From Thermodesulfobacteriota bacterium (GTDB taxonomy: Bacteria; Desulfobacterota; GWC2-55-46): DNA of 64,000 nt. Of the stretch, positions 43,840 to 53,033 are shown one piece after another. The first letter of the stretch is position 1; the number at the start of each line of letters is the position of its first letter. The stretch spans positions 1,004,744 to 1,068,743 of the forward strand of contig CP129479.1 of assembly GCA_030583865.1 (NCBI GenBank), read 5' to 3'. The notes beneath the pieces are model-generated. The model had not been told where the DNA came from. It worked only from the letters and a program-made list of their open reading frames with translations, and did no database searches. The position numbers were made by a program, and so were the translations under genes.

Positions 43840-44667
43840 TTATTCCTTGTATACGGCCTTAAGCAGGCTCTTCTGGGCCAGGTAGGAGACTATCCCGAGA
43901 TAGATGAGCACTATCGGGAGTATCAGGAAGAGGTTGGGGATGGTGGTGTTCTCTTCCAGCTCGTTGCCCGTTGACTCGCTCACCACGATGCCGTAGGTGT
44001 TCCTCAGGGTCTTGTTCCCGGTTATCCTGTTGCCGTTCGAGGAAAAGACCATTATGCCGTCCCACGTGTTCAGGTTGACGGCGTTTCCGGTTATCTCGTT
44101 CCCGTTCGAATAGCTTATGAAAAAGCCCTTGTCCCTGTTGAGTGTAGAGCTGTTCGACTCAACCCTGTTCCCGTCCGATTTTTCCATGTAGAGGCCGTAC
44201 TGTGCGTTCGAGCTGGACTCGTTCCAGCTTATTACCGAGCGGCTCGTGCCGGAGAGCATTATCCCGGTCCCGTTCCTGGTGAAGGCGTTCCCGGTCACGG
44301 TCACATCGGAGGAGCCGGAAACGAGTATGCCGGCGACATCAGAGCCCGTGCCCGAGACCCCGGCGATTGTCACATCCGAGGTGCCGGATACCTTTATGGC
44401 AGGCAGGTCCGGCCTCTCGGCCTGGATAAGGACGGCTGACGGGCCGTTTTTGGAGCTCAAGGCCAGGGGTTTTTCAATGACGACGTTCTCGATGTAGACG
44501 CCGTCGTCGACCACCACGGCGTCGGACGGAGCCGCAGCGTCCACGGCCTCCTGTATCGACCTGTAGTCGCCCGGGACGTGCAGGGTGGCGGCCTGTGTGG
44601 AGACAGGCAGAAGGAGCAGGGTAACCAGAAAGAAAGCGAGGAATGGCTTGGTCATATACCTGGGCAT
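43840..44667 (-). CDS. NosD-like right-handed beta-helix protein with C-terminal TM
   Basis: It has 275 residues from ATG 44667 (44655 is a second option); upstream in-frame sequence has no signal or family support. The N-terminal signal 'FLAFFLVTLLLLPVSTQA' is followed by 'LHVPGDYRSIQEAVDAA' and 'DDGVYIENVVIEKPLAL', the start of a NosD/pectate-lyase-like helix. About seven ~22-residue rungs follow (N-x-I-T-G-N ... type). The end is a TM helix 'LFLILPIVLIYLGIVSYLA' that anchors it outside the membrane. NosD assists nitrous oxide reductase in other bacteria; here no nosZ is seen, so function is open. Confidence 0.82.
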   Translation of the reverse strand: MPRYMTKPFLAFFLVTLLLLPVSTQAATLHVPGDYRSIQEAVDAAAPSDAVVVDDGVYIENVVIEKPLALSSKNGPSAVLIQAERPDLPAIKVSGTSDVTIAGVSGTGSDVAGILVSGSSDVTVTGNAFTRNGTGIMLSGTSRSVISWNESSSNAQYGLYMEKSDGNRVESNSSTLNRDKGFFISYSNGNEITGNAVNLNTWDGIMVFSSNGNRITGNKTLRNTYGIVVSESTGNELEENTTIPNLFLILPIVLIYLGIVSYLAQKSLLKAVYKE

Positions 44668-44883
44668 AAGAAACGACCCGCGCGAACCGGCGCGGCCTGG
44701 TCTGCGCGTATAATAGTTACGATATAGAGTGGAATATATCAGAAACCCTGGGCGAAGTCTAATGATTTGAAAAGGAGACGGGTTCGGATTGGGTGAAACA
44801 GCGGCAAGACCAAAAAAACAAGACGGCGCTGAGAACGCGCGCAGTCCAGACCAGGTCAGCTCGGAACTGATGCTGAATCCAAT

Positions 44884-44925
44884 CAAAAAGAAGGGAGCCG
44901 TGGCCACTGCCACGGCTCCCTTTTT
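44884..44925 (-). terminator. Terminator downstream of tRNA-Ala
   Basis: 12-bp perfect stem GGGAGCCGTGGC / GCCACGGCTCCC with a 4-base loop. On the minus strand it is followed by TTCTTTTT, just past the tRNA 3' end; on the plus strand TTTTT follows, so it may work both ways. Confidence 0.85.
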
Positions 44926-44927
44926 CC

Positions 44928-45003
44928 TGGTGGAGCAGAGGGGGATCGAACCCCTGACCTCAAGACTGCCAGCCTTGCGCTCTCCCAGCTGAGCTACTGC
45001 CCC
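44928..45003 (-). tRNA. tRNA-Ala (anticodon GGC)
   Basis: A 76-base cloverleaf read on the minus strand: acceptor GGGGCAG / CTGCTCC with the G3:U70 pair that marks alanine tRNAs, D-arm GCTC...GAGC, anticodon stem CAAGG / TCTTG with loop CTGGCAG (anticodon GGC), T-arm AGGGG-TTCGATC-CCCCT, and an encoded CCA. It lies between its promoter and a strong terminator. Confidence 0.95.
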
Positions 45004-45035
45004 AAACCCTGTTTTTCAACGAAGACAGATATATA

Positions 45036-45064
45036 TAAATAACACTCCGGCAATTCACTGTCAA
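45036..45064 (-). promoter_or_regulatory. Promoter of tRNA-Ala
   Basis: Minus strand: TTGACA (45064-45059), 17-base spacer, TATTTA (45041-45036). It is 33 bases upstream of the tRNA. Confidence 0.75.
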
Positions 45065-45153
45065 TCGAAAATTCGCGCGGCGGCATCGTGCTGAAATCGG
45101 GGAAGAGCGCAACGGACAGGTTCGAGAAATTACATTTCTTCTCATTTTTTAGC

Positions 45154-45182
45154 TTGCAATGGCTTGAAAAAAATTGTATGAA
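45154..45182 (+). promoter_or_regulatory. Candidate promoter of the second HU gene
   Basis: TTGCAA (45154-45159), 17-base spacer, TATGAA (45177-45182), 86 bases before the HU ATG. The 264-base gap between the tRNA and HU otherwise shows nothing. Confidence 0.45.
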
Positions 45183-45267
45183 TACTAAACCGCACATGAG
45201 ATATGACCCGCTTTGAGCTCGCTGCGGAGTTATATTCAAAACTTTCAAAACACAAGAGGAGGTTCAG

Positions 45268-45555
45268 ATGGGAAAGCCGTTAACCAAGTCTCAGATCGCT
45301 GATTCAATCTCCAAAAAAGTCGGTGTGACGAAGAAGCTCGCAAGCGAGATGATAAACACCCTCGCGCAGCTTTCCTACAAAGAGGCCAAGAACTCCTTCA
45401 CCATACCCGGAATAGGCAAGCTCGTTCTCGTAAAGAGGAAGGCAAGGACCGGCAGGAACCCCCAGACCGGCGCCGCCATAAAGATACCGGCCAAGAGGGT
45501 CGTGAAGTTCAGGGTTGCGAAGGCCTGCAAGGACGCGGTGCTCGGCGCAAAGTAA
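45268..45555 (+). CDS. HU-family DNA-binding protein (second paralog)
   Basis: It has 95 residues, 'MGKPLTKSQIADSISKKVGVTKKLASEMINTLAQL' (in pieces), with the DNA arm 'FTIPGIGKLVLVKRKARTGRNPQTGAAIKIPAKRVVKFRVAK'. It differs from the copy at 14524 mainly in the first 40 residues. AGAGGAGG precedes the ATG. It is monocistronic with a terminator. Two HU-type genes could form homo- or heterodimers. Confidence 0.95.
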   Translation: MGKPLTKSQIADSISKKVGVTKKLASEMINTLAQLSYKEAKNSFTIPGIGKLVLVKRKARTGRNPQTGAAIKIPAKRVVKFRVAKACKDAVLGAK

Positions 45556-45581
45556 GCCTTTCGCAAATCTCCATGAATCAG

Positions 45582-45609
45582 AAAGCCCCCTGTACAGGGG
45601 GCTTTTTTC
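45582..45609 (+). terminator. Terminator after second HU gene
   Basis: AAAGCCCCC-TGTACA-GGGGGCTTTTTT, 27 bases after the stop. Confidence 0.9.
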
Positions 45610-45731
45610 ATTTGAAGGAATCATCCCGCCGAATCGGCCTGGAGCAGGCAGCCACCTTTTCTTGAGATCTTAGCCACTCCGTATTTTCCCTCTTGTAATC
45701 CGGGATTTTATTCTGATATCATTTCAAGATT

Positions 45732-46196
45732 ATGAAATGCCCATTTTGCGGTTTCCTTGAAGACAAGGTAATTGACTCGCGCCTTTCGCAGGACGGCAGC
45801 ACCACGCGGAGGCGGAGGGAGTGCCTCGGCTGCGCAAAGAGGTTCACTACCTATGAAAGGGTCGAGGAGGCGCTCCCGCTCGTCGCGAAAAAAGACGGCA
45901 GGCGCGAGATATTCGACCGGACCAAGATACTGAACGGCATTATGAAGGCCTGCGAGAAGAGGCCCGTAAGCCTCGACGATATAGAGAAGGCGGTCGCCAG
46001 GCTTGAGACAAGGTTCATAGACTCAGGCGAAAGGGAGATACCGAGCTCGGCCATAGGCGAGGCCGTCATGGAGGAATTGAAGGGGTTGGACGAGGTCGCG
46101 TACGTGAGGTTCGCCTCTGTCTACAGGGACTTCAGGGACATAAACGAGTTCATGCACGAACTGAAGGACCTCCTTGACGTGAAGAAAAGGACCTGA
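45732..46196 (+). CDS. nrdR: Transcriptional repressor NrdR
   Basis: NrdR represses ribonucleotide reductase genes using ATP/dATP sensing. It has 154 residues: a zinc ribbon ('MKCPFCG' and '[16 protein letters not shown]') followed by an ATP-cone domain from ~residue 48 ('[29 protein letters not shown]'). It overlaps ribD by one base. A weak TTGTAA-N18-TATCAT lies so close upstream that the transcript would be nearly leaderless, which is unproven. The nrdR-rib-nusB order is common in related bacteria. Confidence 0.96.
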   Translation: MKCPFCGFLEDKVIDSRLSQDGSTTRRRRECLGCAKRFTTYERVEEALPLVAKKDGRREIFDRTKILNGIMKACEKRPVSLDDIEKAVARLETRFIDSGEREIPSSAIGEAVMEELKGLDEVAYVRFASVYRDFRDINEFMHELKDLLDVKKRT

Positions 46197-47302
46197 TGGC
46201 GAGGCATGAGGAGTTCATGCGCGAGGCGCTAAAACTCGCCAGGAAGGGTCTCGGCAGGACCAGCCCCAACCCCGCGGTCGGCGCGGTAATAGCAAGAGGC
46301 GGACGGATAATCTCCTCAGGCTGGCACCGTAAGGCAGGCCTGCCCCATGCCGAGATAGAGGCCCTTTCAGGGGCCGCTGGAAACCTCGGGAACGCCGTCA
46401 TGTACGTGACCCTCGAGCCCTGCTGCCATTTCGGCAGGACCCCGCCTTGCACCGAGGCGCTGAAGCGCTCAGGGATAAAGAAGGTAGTCATAGGGGCTCT
46501 CGACCCAAACCCGAAAGTGAGCGGGAAAGGGTCGATGGCGTTGAAGAGAGCCGGGATCGAGGTCGTCTCCGGCGTCCTCGAAGAGGAATGCATGGCGGTC
46601 AACGAGGCCTACCGGAGCTTCATCCAGAGCAGTTTCCCTTTCGTAACCTTAAAGCTCGCATCCTCCCTCGACGGCCGCATAGCGACCTCAACAGGCGAGT
46701 CCAGATGGATAACAGGGCCGCTTGCCCGTAAGCGCGTCCATAGCCTCCGTTCAGTGAACGACGCCGTAATGGTCGGGAGAAGGACCGTAGAAAGGGACGA
46801 CCCGGAGCTTACGGTAAGGCTCGCGAAGGGAAGGGACCCGATAAGGGTGGTCCTCGACAGCGCCCTTCTCACCCCGCCTGCGGCAAGCGTCTATAACGGC
46901 GTAAGTGAGGGCAAGGCCAGGCTCATATTCTTTGTGACTTCCGGGGCGCCGTCTTCGCGGATTAAAAAGGCCCGGGATAACGGGGCCGAGGTGGTAAGGG
47001 TCGCCGCTTCCGGGAAAGGGGTCTCCGTAAAGGGCGTCCTCCGTGAGCTCGGAAAACGGGAGATAACGAGCGTGCTTGTCGAGGGCGGCGGCGAGCTTGC
47101 CTCCTCGCTCATAAAATCGGGCCTGGTCGACAAGTATGTCATTTTCTACGGCCCTGTAATCATCGGCGGCGACGGGAGGCCATCGGTAGCCTCTTTAGGG
47201 GTTAAAGGCCTTGCAAAGGCCCCCAGGCTCGAAAGGGTGACTGCCAGGGCCATTGACAACGGCGTTGTCATCGAGGGGTATCCGTCCGGGAAAGAGGGGT
47301 AG
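46196..47302 (+). CDS. ribD: Bifunctional riboflavin biosynthesis deaminase/reductase
   Basis: RibD deaminates and then reduces the pyrimidine intermediate of riboflavin synthesis. It has 368 residues. The deaminase domain has zinc ligands 'HAEIEAL' and 'PCCHFGRTPPC'; the reductase domain begins at ~145 ('FVTLKLASSLDGRIATSTGESRWITG') with 'VLVEGGGELASSLI' later. ATG 46196 overlaps the nrdR stop (ATGA). Five bases separate it from ribE. Confidence 0.96.
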   Translation: MARHEEFMREALKLARKGLGRTSPNPAVGAVIARGGRIISSGWHRKAGLPHAEIEALSGAAGNLGNAVMYVTLEPCCHFGRTPPCTEALKRSGIKKVVIGALDPNPKVSGKGSMALKRAGIEVVSGVLEEECMAVNEAYRSFIQSSFPFVTLKLASSLDGRIATSTGESRWITGPLARKRVHSLRSVNDAVMVGRRTVERDDPELTVRLAKGRDPIRVVLDSALLTPPAASVYNGVSEGKARLIFFVTSGAPSSRIKKARDNGAEVVRVAASGKGVSVKGVLRELGKREITSVLVEGGGELASSLIKSGLVDKYVIFYGPVIIGGDGRPSVASLGVKGLAKAPRLERVTARAIDNGVVIEGYPSGKEG

Positions 47303-47307
47303 GGCAG

Positions 47308-47952
47308 ATGTTCACCGGTATAATAGAAGACGTAGGCACGGTTAAACATATTGAAAAAAAAGGGCCTTTTGGTAGAATAACGGTTGAGACGGCGCTTCCC
47401 TTGAACGAGCTGAGGGAAGGGGATTCCATCTCGGTCGACGGGGCCTGCCTCACGGCGGCCGGGTTCTCCAGGGGCGCTTTCAGCGCCGACGTTAGCGAAG
47501 AGACGCTTAAAGTGACCACCCTTGGCGGGCTTTCCGCCGGAAGCAAGGTCAATATCGAGAGGGCTTTGACGCTGTCGAGGCCGCTTGGCGGACACCTCGT
47601 AACGGGCCACGTCGACGGGGTCGGGTCTATTGTAAAAACGGCCCGGAGCGGCGATTACCTGGACCTCGAAATTGCCGTCCCGCCGGAGCTCATGGCCCAG
47701 GTCGTAAAAAAGGGCTCAATAGCGATCGACGGCATAAGCTTGACGGTCGCGGACCTCGGCCCCGGGAGCGTCAGGATAGCTATAATCCCGCATACGCTCG
47801 CCAAAACGACCTTTCTTTCGAAGAAAGAGGGTATGAGGGTAAATATAGAGACCGACATAATAGGCAAGTATGTGGAGAAGTTCTTCAATAAAAAAGAGAG
47901 CCGCATAACCGAGGGTTTCCTCTCGGAGCACGGTTTCGGCAAGAAGGTCTGA
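47308..47952 (+). CDS. ribE: Riboflavin synthase alpha subunit
   Basis: It dismutates two lumazines to riboflavin. It has 214 residues with the usual duplicated lumazine-binding barrels: 'MFTGIIEDVGTV' and 'DGACLTAAGF' in the first, 'LVTGHVDGVGSI' and 'DGISLTVADLG' in the second. It is 3 bases from ribBA. Confidence 0.95.
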   Translation: MFTGIIEDVGTVKHIEKKGPFGRITVETALPLNELREGDSISVDGACLTAAGFSRGAFSADVSEETLKVTTLGGLSAGSKVNIERALTLSRPLGGHLVTGHVDGVGSIVKTARSGDYLDLEIAVPPELMAQVVKKGSIAIDGISLTVADLGPGSVRIAIIPHTLAKTTFLSKKEGMRVNIETDIIGKYVEKFFNKKESRITEGFLSEHGFGKKV

Positions 47953-47955
47953 CAA

Positions 47956-49218
47956 ATGTCCATAAAGAGAATAGAAGAGGCTTTAAAGGCCATAAGGGAA
48001 GGCAGGATGGTCATCCTCGTCGACGACGAGGACAGGGAGAACGAGGGCGACCTCTGCATGGCCGCAGAGGTGATAACGCCGGAGGCCGTGAACTTCATGG
48101 CCAGGCACGCGCGCGGCCTCATATGCGTGACTCTCACCGAGGAGAGGGCCGACCTCCTCGCCCTCCCGCCAATGGTGGACGACAATACGTCCCTTTTCAG
48201 GACCGCCTTCACCGTTTCGGTGGATGCGCGGGACGGCGTCACCACAGGCATCTCAGCGTCCGACAGGGCGAAGACCATACTGGCCTGCGTCGACGACAAC
48301 GCCGGGCCCGGCGACCTTGTCCGCCCGGGGCACATATTCCCGCTTCGGGCCAAGAACGGCGGCGTGCTCGTCCGCACCGGCCAGACCGAGGGCTCGGTCG
48401 ACCTCTCTCGCCTTGCGGGCCTTAAACCCGCGGGCGTCATCTGCGAGATAATGAACGAGGACGGCACAATGGCCCGTATGAAGGACCTGGAGGCCTTCGC
48501 CAAAGAGCACGGGCTCATGATCGTCACCATAGCCGACATAATCGAATACAGGCTCAAGCGCGACAGGCTCGTAACGCGCGCGGCAGAGGCGACAGTGCCC
48601 ACCAGGCACGCCGGAGAATGGACGGCGGTCGTCTACACCAACGACGTCGACACCCACGAGCACCTGGCCCTCGTAAAAGGGGATATAACGCCTGATGAGC
48701 CGGTGCTGGTGCGCGTCCATTCCGAATGCCTTACTGGCGACGTCTTCGGGAGCGAGCGGTGCGACTGCGGCGAGCAGCTTAAGAGCGCCATGAAGATAAT
48801 TGAAAAGGAAGGGAAGGGCATACTCCTTTACATGCACCAGGAAGGGCGCGGCATCGGCCTCGTCAACAAGATAAAGGCCTACGCATTGCAGGACAAGGGG
48901 CTCGACACTGTCGAGGCCAACGAGAAGCTCGGCTTCAAGGCCGACTTGAGGGACTACGGCCTGGGCGCACAGATACTCCGGGACCTCGGGGTCGCCAAGA
49001 TGCGCATACTCACGAACAACCCTAGAAAGATAAAGGGGCTCGAAGGCTTCGGCCTGGAGATAGTCGAGAGGGTGCCCATAGAGTCGGTGCCGCACAGCAG
49101 GAACGTCAAGTACCTCAGGGTCAAGAAGGACAAGCTCGGCCACCTCATCTCCAACCTCGGCGCCGAGGCCGGGGAAGAGGCGGGGACAGGCGCCGGGGCC
49201 GGCCCGTCCGAGAAGTAA
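47956..49218 (+). CDS. ribBA: Bifunctional DHBP synthase / GTP cyclohydrolase II
   Basis: It makes both riboflavin precursors. It has 420 residues. The RibB domain has '[11 protein letters not shown]' (residues ~22-32) and '[14 protein letters not shown]'-type Thr/Glu ('[24 protein letters not shown]'). The RibA domain from ~205 has the zinc Cys set '[16 protein letters not shown]' and 'HQEGRGIGL'. The C-terminal tail is Ala/Gly-rich. It is in the order ribE-ribBA-ribH; no FMN riboswitch was recognised upstream of the operon. Confidence 0.96.
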   Translation: MSIKRIEEALKAIREGRMVILVDDEDRENEGDLCMAAEVITPEAVNFMARHARGLICVTLTEERADLLALPPMVDDNTSLFRTAFTVSVDARDGVTTGISASDRAKTILACVDDNAGPGDLVRPGHIFPLRAKNGGVLVRTGQTEGSVDLSRLAGLKPAGVICEIMNEDGTMARMKDLEAFAKEHGLMIVTIADIIEYRLKRDRLVTRAAEATVPTRHAGEWTAVVYTNDVDTHEHLALVKGDITPDEPVLVRVHSECLTGDVFGSERCDCGEQLKSAMKIIEKEGKGILLYMHQEGRGIGLVNKIKAYALQDKGLDTVEANEKLGFKADLRDYGLGAQILRDLGVAKMRILTNNPRKIKGLEGFGLEIVERVPIESVPHSRNVKYLRVKKDKLGHLISNLGAEAGEEAGTGAGAGPSEK

Positions 49219-49298
49219 TCCGTTCAAATATGCGTTGATACCAAGCGAGGTCCGGTGTATATTATGAGGCTTCAAAGAACTCCCTTAAAGGAGGGTCT

Positions 49299-49775
49299 AT
49301 GCCGAGGGTAATAGAGGGGAACCTGAGCGCCAAGGGGCTCAAGGTCGCCGTGGTCCTGGGAAGGTTCAACGACTTCATAAGCGAAAGGCTACTTGACGGC
49401 GCGGTGGATACGCTCCTCCGTAGCGGCGCATCCGATGGCGACATAGACGTCGTCAAAGTGCCGGGCTCGTTCGAGATGCCGGTAGCCGCCAAGACCCTCG
49501 CCTCAAGCGGCCGCTACGACGCCGTAATCTGCCTCGGCTGCGTCATTAGGGGCGCAACCCCCCATTTCGACTACGTCGCCGGCGAGGCGGCAAAGGGCAT
49601 CGCAAAGGTCGCCCTCGATTTTGAGACGCCGGTCGCCTTTGGCGTCGTCACCGCAGACAACCTCGAACAGGCAATAGAGCGTGCGGGCACCAAATCCGGG
49701 AACAAGGGCAGGGACGCCGCGCTCACGGCCATCGAGATGGCCAACCTCCTGAAGACCATCGGGAAAAGGAAGTAA
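49299..49775 (+). CDS. ribH: 6,7-dimethyl-8-ribityllumazine synthase
   Basis: It joins the two branches of the riboflavin pathway and often forms capsids. It has 158 residues: '[16 protein letters not shown]', '[12 protein letters not shown]' and '[19 protein letters not shown]' with the catalytic His. AAAGGAGGGTCT precedes ATG 49299, 80 bases after ribBA. Confidence 0.96.
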   Translation: MPRVIEGNLSAKGLKVAVVLGRFNDFISERLLDGAVDTLLRSGASDGDIDVVKVPGSFEMPVAAKTLASSGRYDAVICLGCVIRGATPHFDYVAGEAAKGIAKVALDFETPVAFGVVTADNLEQAIERAGTKSGNKGRDAALTAIEMANLLKTIGKRK

Positions 49776-49785
49776 GCGCCCGGAA

Positions 49786-50205
49786 ATGAGCGTAAGGCGA
49801 AAGGCGCGGGAGACCGCCCTGCAGATACTCTACAAGACCGACATCTCTGAGGGCAGGGCCGGAGAGGACCTCCATGAGCTCGACTCCCTAGTCGCAGGCA
49901 CCGAGGCAAGGCGGTACTGCGAAACACTCGTAAGCGGCATAGACGCGAAGCGTGACGAGATCGACGCCGTAATCGAGAGGCATTCCGAAAACTGGACCGT
50001 CGAGCGCATGGCCGTGGTAGACAGGAACATCCTCAGGATAGCGGTCTACGAGCTAATGCACTCCGGGGACGTCCCCTACAAGGTCGCCATTGACGAGGCC
50101 GTGGAGCTCGCGAAACTCTACGGCACCGAGGAGTCCGGGGCCTTTATAAACGGCATAATAGACAAGGTAAGAAAGAGCCTGGGGAAAAAGCCCCCGGGAA
50201 CATAG
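49786..50205 (+). CDS. nusB: Transcription antitermination factor NusB
   Basis: NusB binds boxA RNA with S10 in rRNA antitermination. The 139-residue all-helical protein includes 'MSVRRKARETALQILYKTD' and 'DRNILRIAVYELMHSGDVPYKVAIDEAVELAKLYGTEESGAFINGIIDKV' (in pieces). Its TAG stop (50203-50205) is the first three bases of a dispersed element (TAGCAGGCTGCTGAAAAG), so the C-terminus may have been reset by that insertion. Confidence 0.95.
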   Translation: MSVRRKARETALQILYKTDISEGRAGEDLHELDSLVAGTEARRYCETLVSGIDAKRDEIDAVIERHSENWTVERMAVVDRNILRIAVYELMHSGDVPYKVAIDEAVELAKLYGTEESGAFINGIIDKVRKSLGKKPPGT

Positions 50206-50352
50206 CAGGCTGCTGAAAAGTCCATCTGCGTCGTTGTCATCGGCGCTCGTCACTGCGGCGTGCACAAAAAGCACGCCTCATTCCTCGCTCCTTGACGCCT
50301 CCATATGGAGCTTTTTGAGCAGCCTGAAAAGAATCCGAGTTTTTCAGCAAAA
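50204..50352 (+). repeat. Dispersed intergenic element, core 1, copy D
   Basis: It begins TAGCAGGCTGCTGAAAAG (first bases = nusB stop) and ends GAGTTTTTCAGCAAAA. The central hairpin is GGCGTGC-ACAAAAA-GCACGCC, with A-T replaced by G-C on both arms relative to copies B and E. It fills half of the 317-base gap before the aminotransferase gene. Confidence 0.9.
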
Positions 50353-50384
50353 CTTCAGAGCGAAGGCCGGTAAGACTCATGAGA

Positions 50385-50463
50385 GAACCTTTTTGTAAAA
50401 AGGTTCCCCCAAGAGGTCCCTTCAGCGGGCCTTTCGGCCCGGGCCCCTGAGTGGGCTTTTTTT
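50385..50463 (+). terminator. Hairpin cluster and terminator behind the rib-nusB operon
   Basis: GAACCTTTTT-GT-AAAAAGGTTC (50385-50406), GGGCC-TTTC-GGCCC (50427-50440), then GCCC...GGGC (50443-50456) followed by TTTTTTT. The last part is a credible Rho-independent terminator for nusB and everything upstream. Confidence 0.7.
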
Positions 50464-50471
50464 AATGTGAT

Positions 50472-50499
50472 TTGACAGGGCCTTCCATGGCTGTATAAT
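50472..50499 (+). promoter_or_regulatory. Near-consensus sigma-70 promoter of the sugar-nucleotide genes
   Basis: TTGACA (50472-50477), 16-base spacer, perfect TATAAT (50494-50499). The GTG start of the aminotransferase is at 50523, so the leader would be about 15-18 bases. Confidence 0.8.
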
Positions 50500-50522
50500 A
50501 CACTAATGAGGAGCCGTATTCC

Positions 50523-51656
50523 GTGAAAGTTCAGTTGTTGGACCTTGCCGCGCAGTACCGCAGGATAAGGAAAGAGGTGCTTCGGGAAATAACGGCAGTC
50601 TGCGATTCGCAGCATTACGTGCTCGGGAAGCATGTCTCGGGGCTTGAATCGGAGATAGCCGCGTACTGCGGCGCGAAGTTCGCGGTGGGTGTCGCGTCCG
50701 GGACAGAGGCGCTCCTTCTGGCCCTGATGGCAGCCGGAGTAAAGGCGGGCGACCGGGTCGCCACGACGCCGTTCACCTTTTTCGCGACCGCAGGGTCTAT
50801 AGCCCGGCTCGGAGCCATTCCGGTCTTCGTGGACATAGACCCCGAGACCTACAATATCGATACAGGGAAGTTCGAGTCGCTCCTTAAGAAGCGCGGCAAG
50901 GGCATAAAGGCCGTAATACCGGTACATCTCTACGGCCAGTGCGCGGACATGGCCCCCATAATGAAGGCCGCCAGAAAGCACGGCGTGGCTGTAATAGAGG
51001 ACGCCGCGCAGTCAATTGGCGCGGAATACAAGGGAAAGAGGGCGGGCTCAATAGGCCACATGGGATGCCTCTCCTTCTATCCCACGAAGAACCTCGGGTG
51101 CTTTGGAGACGGCGGCATGGTCACGACGAACGACGCGAAGCTCGCGGAGCGGCTCAAGATGCTCAGGGTCCACGGGAGCCGAGTCAGGTACTATCACGAC
51201 GAAGTCGGCCTCAATAGCAGGCTCGACGAGATACAGGCCGCGGTCCTCCGTGTGAAACTCAGGCACCTTGATTCGTGGGCCGAGGGGAGGGTAAGGAACG
51301 CGGAGCGCTATGACAGCCTCTTCGGAAAGGCCTCGATAAAAGGCGTGTCGAGCACGCCTGTCATCCAGGACGGGAACCGTTCTGTCTACAACCAGTATGT
51401 TATAAGGGTTGAGAAAAGAGACGCGCTCAGGGCACATCTTTCCGCCGCGGGCATAGGGAGCGAGATATACTACCCGCTCCCGCTCCATCTCCAGAAGTGC
51501 TTCAAGGGGCTCGGGTACGGTAAAGGCGATTTCCCGGTGTCCGAGGCGGCGGCAAAAGAGGTGCTTGCGCTCCCCATATACCCAGAGCTTACGCTCTCTC
51601 AGCAGAAGCATGTAGTTGCCGCGATAGCCGGGTTTTACGGACAGGGGAAATCGTAA
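50523..51656 (+). CDS. DegT/DnrJ/EryC1/StrS sugar aminotransferase
   Basis: A PLP enzyme that puts an amino group on a nucleotide-linked keto sugar for surface polysaccharides. It has 377 residues: '[34 protein letters not shown]', '[13 protein letters not shown]' and '[19 protein letters not shown]' (Asp/Gln binding PLP), with the PLP Lys in '[15 protein letters not shown]' (K189). GTG 50523 follows AGGAGCCGTATT. It precedes a UDP-sugar SDR by 16 bases. Confidence 0.92.
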   Translation: MKVQLLDLAAQYRRIRKEVLREITAVCDSQHYVLGKHVSGLESEIAAYCGAKFAVGVASGTEALLLALMAAGVKAGDRVATTPFTFFATAGSIARLGAIPVFVDIDPETYNIDTGKFESLLKKRGKGIKAVIPVHLYGQCADMAPIMKAARKHGVAVIEDAAQSIGAEYKGKRAGSIGHMGCLSFYPTKNLGCFGDGGMVTTNDAKLAERLKMLRVHGSRVRYYHDEVGLNSRLDEIQAAVLRVKLRHLDSWAEGRVRNAERYDSLFGKASIKGVSSTPVIQDGNRSVYNQYVIRVEKRDALRAHLSAAGIGSEIYYPLPLHLQKCFKGLGYGKGDFPVSEAAAKEVLALPIYPELTLSQQKHVVAAIAGFYGQGKS

Positions 51657-51672
51657 ATCAAGGAGGCAGCCG

Positions 51673-52629
51673 TTGAAAAGGATACTCGTTACCGGCGGCG
51701 CCGGGTTCATAGGCTCGCACCTCTGCGAGCGGCTCCTCAAGGACGGACACGAGGTCATCTGCCTCGATAACTTCTTCACGGGCAGGAAGGAGAACATCTC
51801 GCACCTCATAGGCAATCCCGGTTTCGAGATCATCCGGCACGACGTAATCGAGCCCGTTCTCCTTGAGGTGGACGAGATATACAACCTCGCCTGCCCGGCC
51901 TCCCCGGTCCATTACCAGTACAACCCCGTAAAGACGATAAAGACCAACATAATGGGCGCCCTCAACATGCTGGGCCTCGCGAAAAGGGTGAGGGCAAGGA
52001 TACTCCAGGCGTCGACCTCAGAGGTCTACGGCGACCCCAAGGTGCATCCCCAGCCCGAGAGCTACTGGGGGAACGCGAACCCCATTGGTTTCAGGGCCTG
52101 CTATGACGAGGGCAAAAGGTGCGCCGAATCGCTCATGTTCGCGTACCACAGGCAGAACGGCGTGGACATACGCGTCGTCAGGATATTCAACACTTACGGC
52201 CCCAGGATGCTGGAGAACGACGGCAGGGTCGTAAGCAACTTCATCGTGCAGGCCCTCCGGGGCATGGACATGACCGTCTACGGCGACGGGTCGCAGACGC
52301 GCTCATTCTGCTATGTCGACGACCTGGTGGACGGGCTCATAAAGATGATGGAGAACGACGGCGTAGCGGGGCCGGTGAACCTCGGAAACCCCGGAGAGTT
52401 CACGGTCCTGGAGCTCGCCAACATGGTAAAGAGGCTTACTTCGAGCAGCTCCAGCATAGTCTACAAGGAGCTTCCGCCCGACGACCCGGTCCAGAGGAGG
52501 CCCGACATCACGCTTGCAAGGGAGTCCCTCGGCTGGCGGCCTCTTGTCGGCCTCGAAGAGGGCCTTCTTAAATCCATCGAATACTTCAGGTCAAGGATAA
52601 GCCCCGCATCAGGACTCTCCTCGCTTTAG
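51673..52629 (+). CDS. UDP-glucuronate decarboxylase-like SDR (UDP-xylose synthase)
   Basis: It has 318 residues. It begins '[22 protein letters not shown]' (NAD-binding GxxGxxG), then '[13 protein letters not shown]', '[23 protein letters not shown]' and the active-site '[14 protein letters not shown]' (YxxxK). '[23 protein letters not shown]' is characteristic of UXS. The product would be UDP-xylose or a related pentose. TTG 51673 follows AAGGAGGCAGCCG. The gene ends without a clear terminator. Confidence 0.9.
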   Translation: MKRILVTGGAGFIGSHLCERLLKDGHEVICLDNFFTGRKENISHLIGNPGFEIIRHDVIEPVLLEVDEIYNLACPASPVHYQYNPVKTIKTNIMGALNMLGLAKRVRARILQASTSEVYGDPKVHPQPESYWGNANPIGFRACYDEGKRCAESLMFAYHRQNGVDIRVVRIFNTYGPRMLENDGRVVSNFIVQALRGMDMTVYGDGSQTRSFCYVDDLVDGLIKMMENDGVAGPVNLGNPGEFTVLELANMVKRLTSSSSSIVYKELPPDDPVQRRPDITLARESLGWRPLVGLEEGLLKSIEYFRSRISPASGLSSL

Positions 52630-53033
52630 GCAAGCCGCAGGAACAGGAAGAAAAAGCCGTCCGCATCCAGTATGCCGTCCGCACCGGGACCGGTCTTTCA
52701 ACAGTCAATCCGCACATCCGTAAGCTTAAATCGCCTCAGTGATGTTTCTCGCCGTCGGTAAAAAGGGGGTTCTCTTGCCGGTGGAAATGGGAAAAGAAGA
52801 GGGGGGCGGGCCTTTTCTGGACCTGTCCGCAGCCGGTCCGAAAAGGTTCGCGGTAAAGCCTGTCCCGAGCGCGGCTCCTGGCCCCGCTCTCGCGGGGAGC
52901 TCAATTTTTATAAACAGGATTAGGTACGGGCCTGCAGGCGTGAACGGAACCAGGCATATAGAGGGCGTGATGAACGGCAGGATCGAGGCGGTAATATTGA
53001 TCTCGCGGAGTCGATGAGGGTGCCGGCGCTTCC
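52630..53033. other. Gene-poor gap between SDR and cytochrome b561 cassette
   Basis: About 400 bases. Only a Gly/Pro-rich open frame of doubtful coding value (52739-53017, 92 codons, no ribosome binding site) is present, so no gene is called. The only other structure seen is a short GC-rich inverted repeat, CCCCGC-TCTC-GCGGGG (52881-52896), without a T-run. Confidence 0.5.

Noticed and set aside
45660-45731. FMN riboswitch ahead of the riboflavin genes
   Set aside because: The gap before nrdR is too short and lacks the conserved RFN stems; none was seen inside the operon either.
52739-53017. 92-codon open frame between the SDR and b561 cassette
   Set aside because: No ribosome binding site, a composition that is only Gly/Pro-rich, and no recognisable family. 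Probably random.
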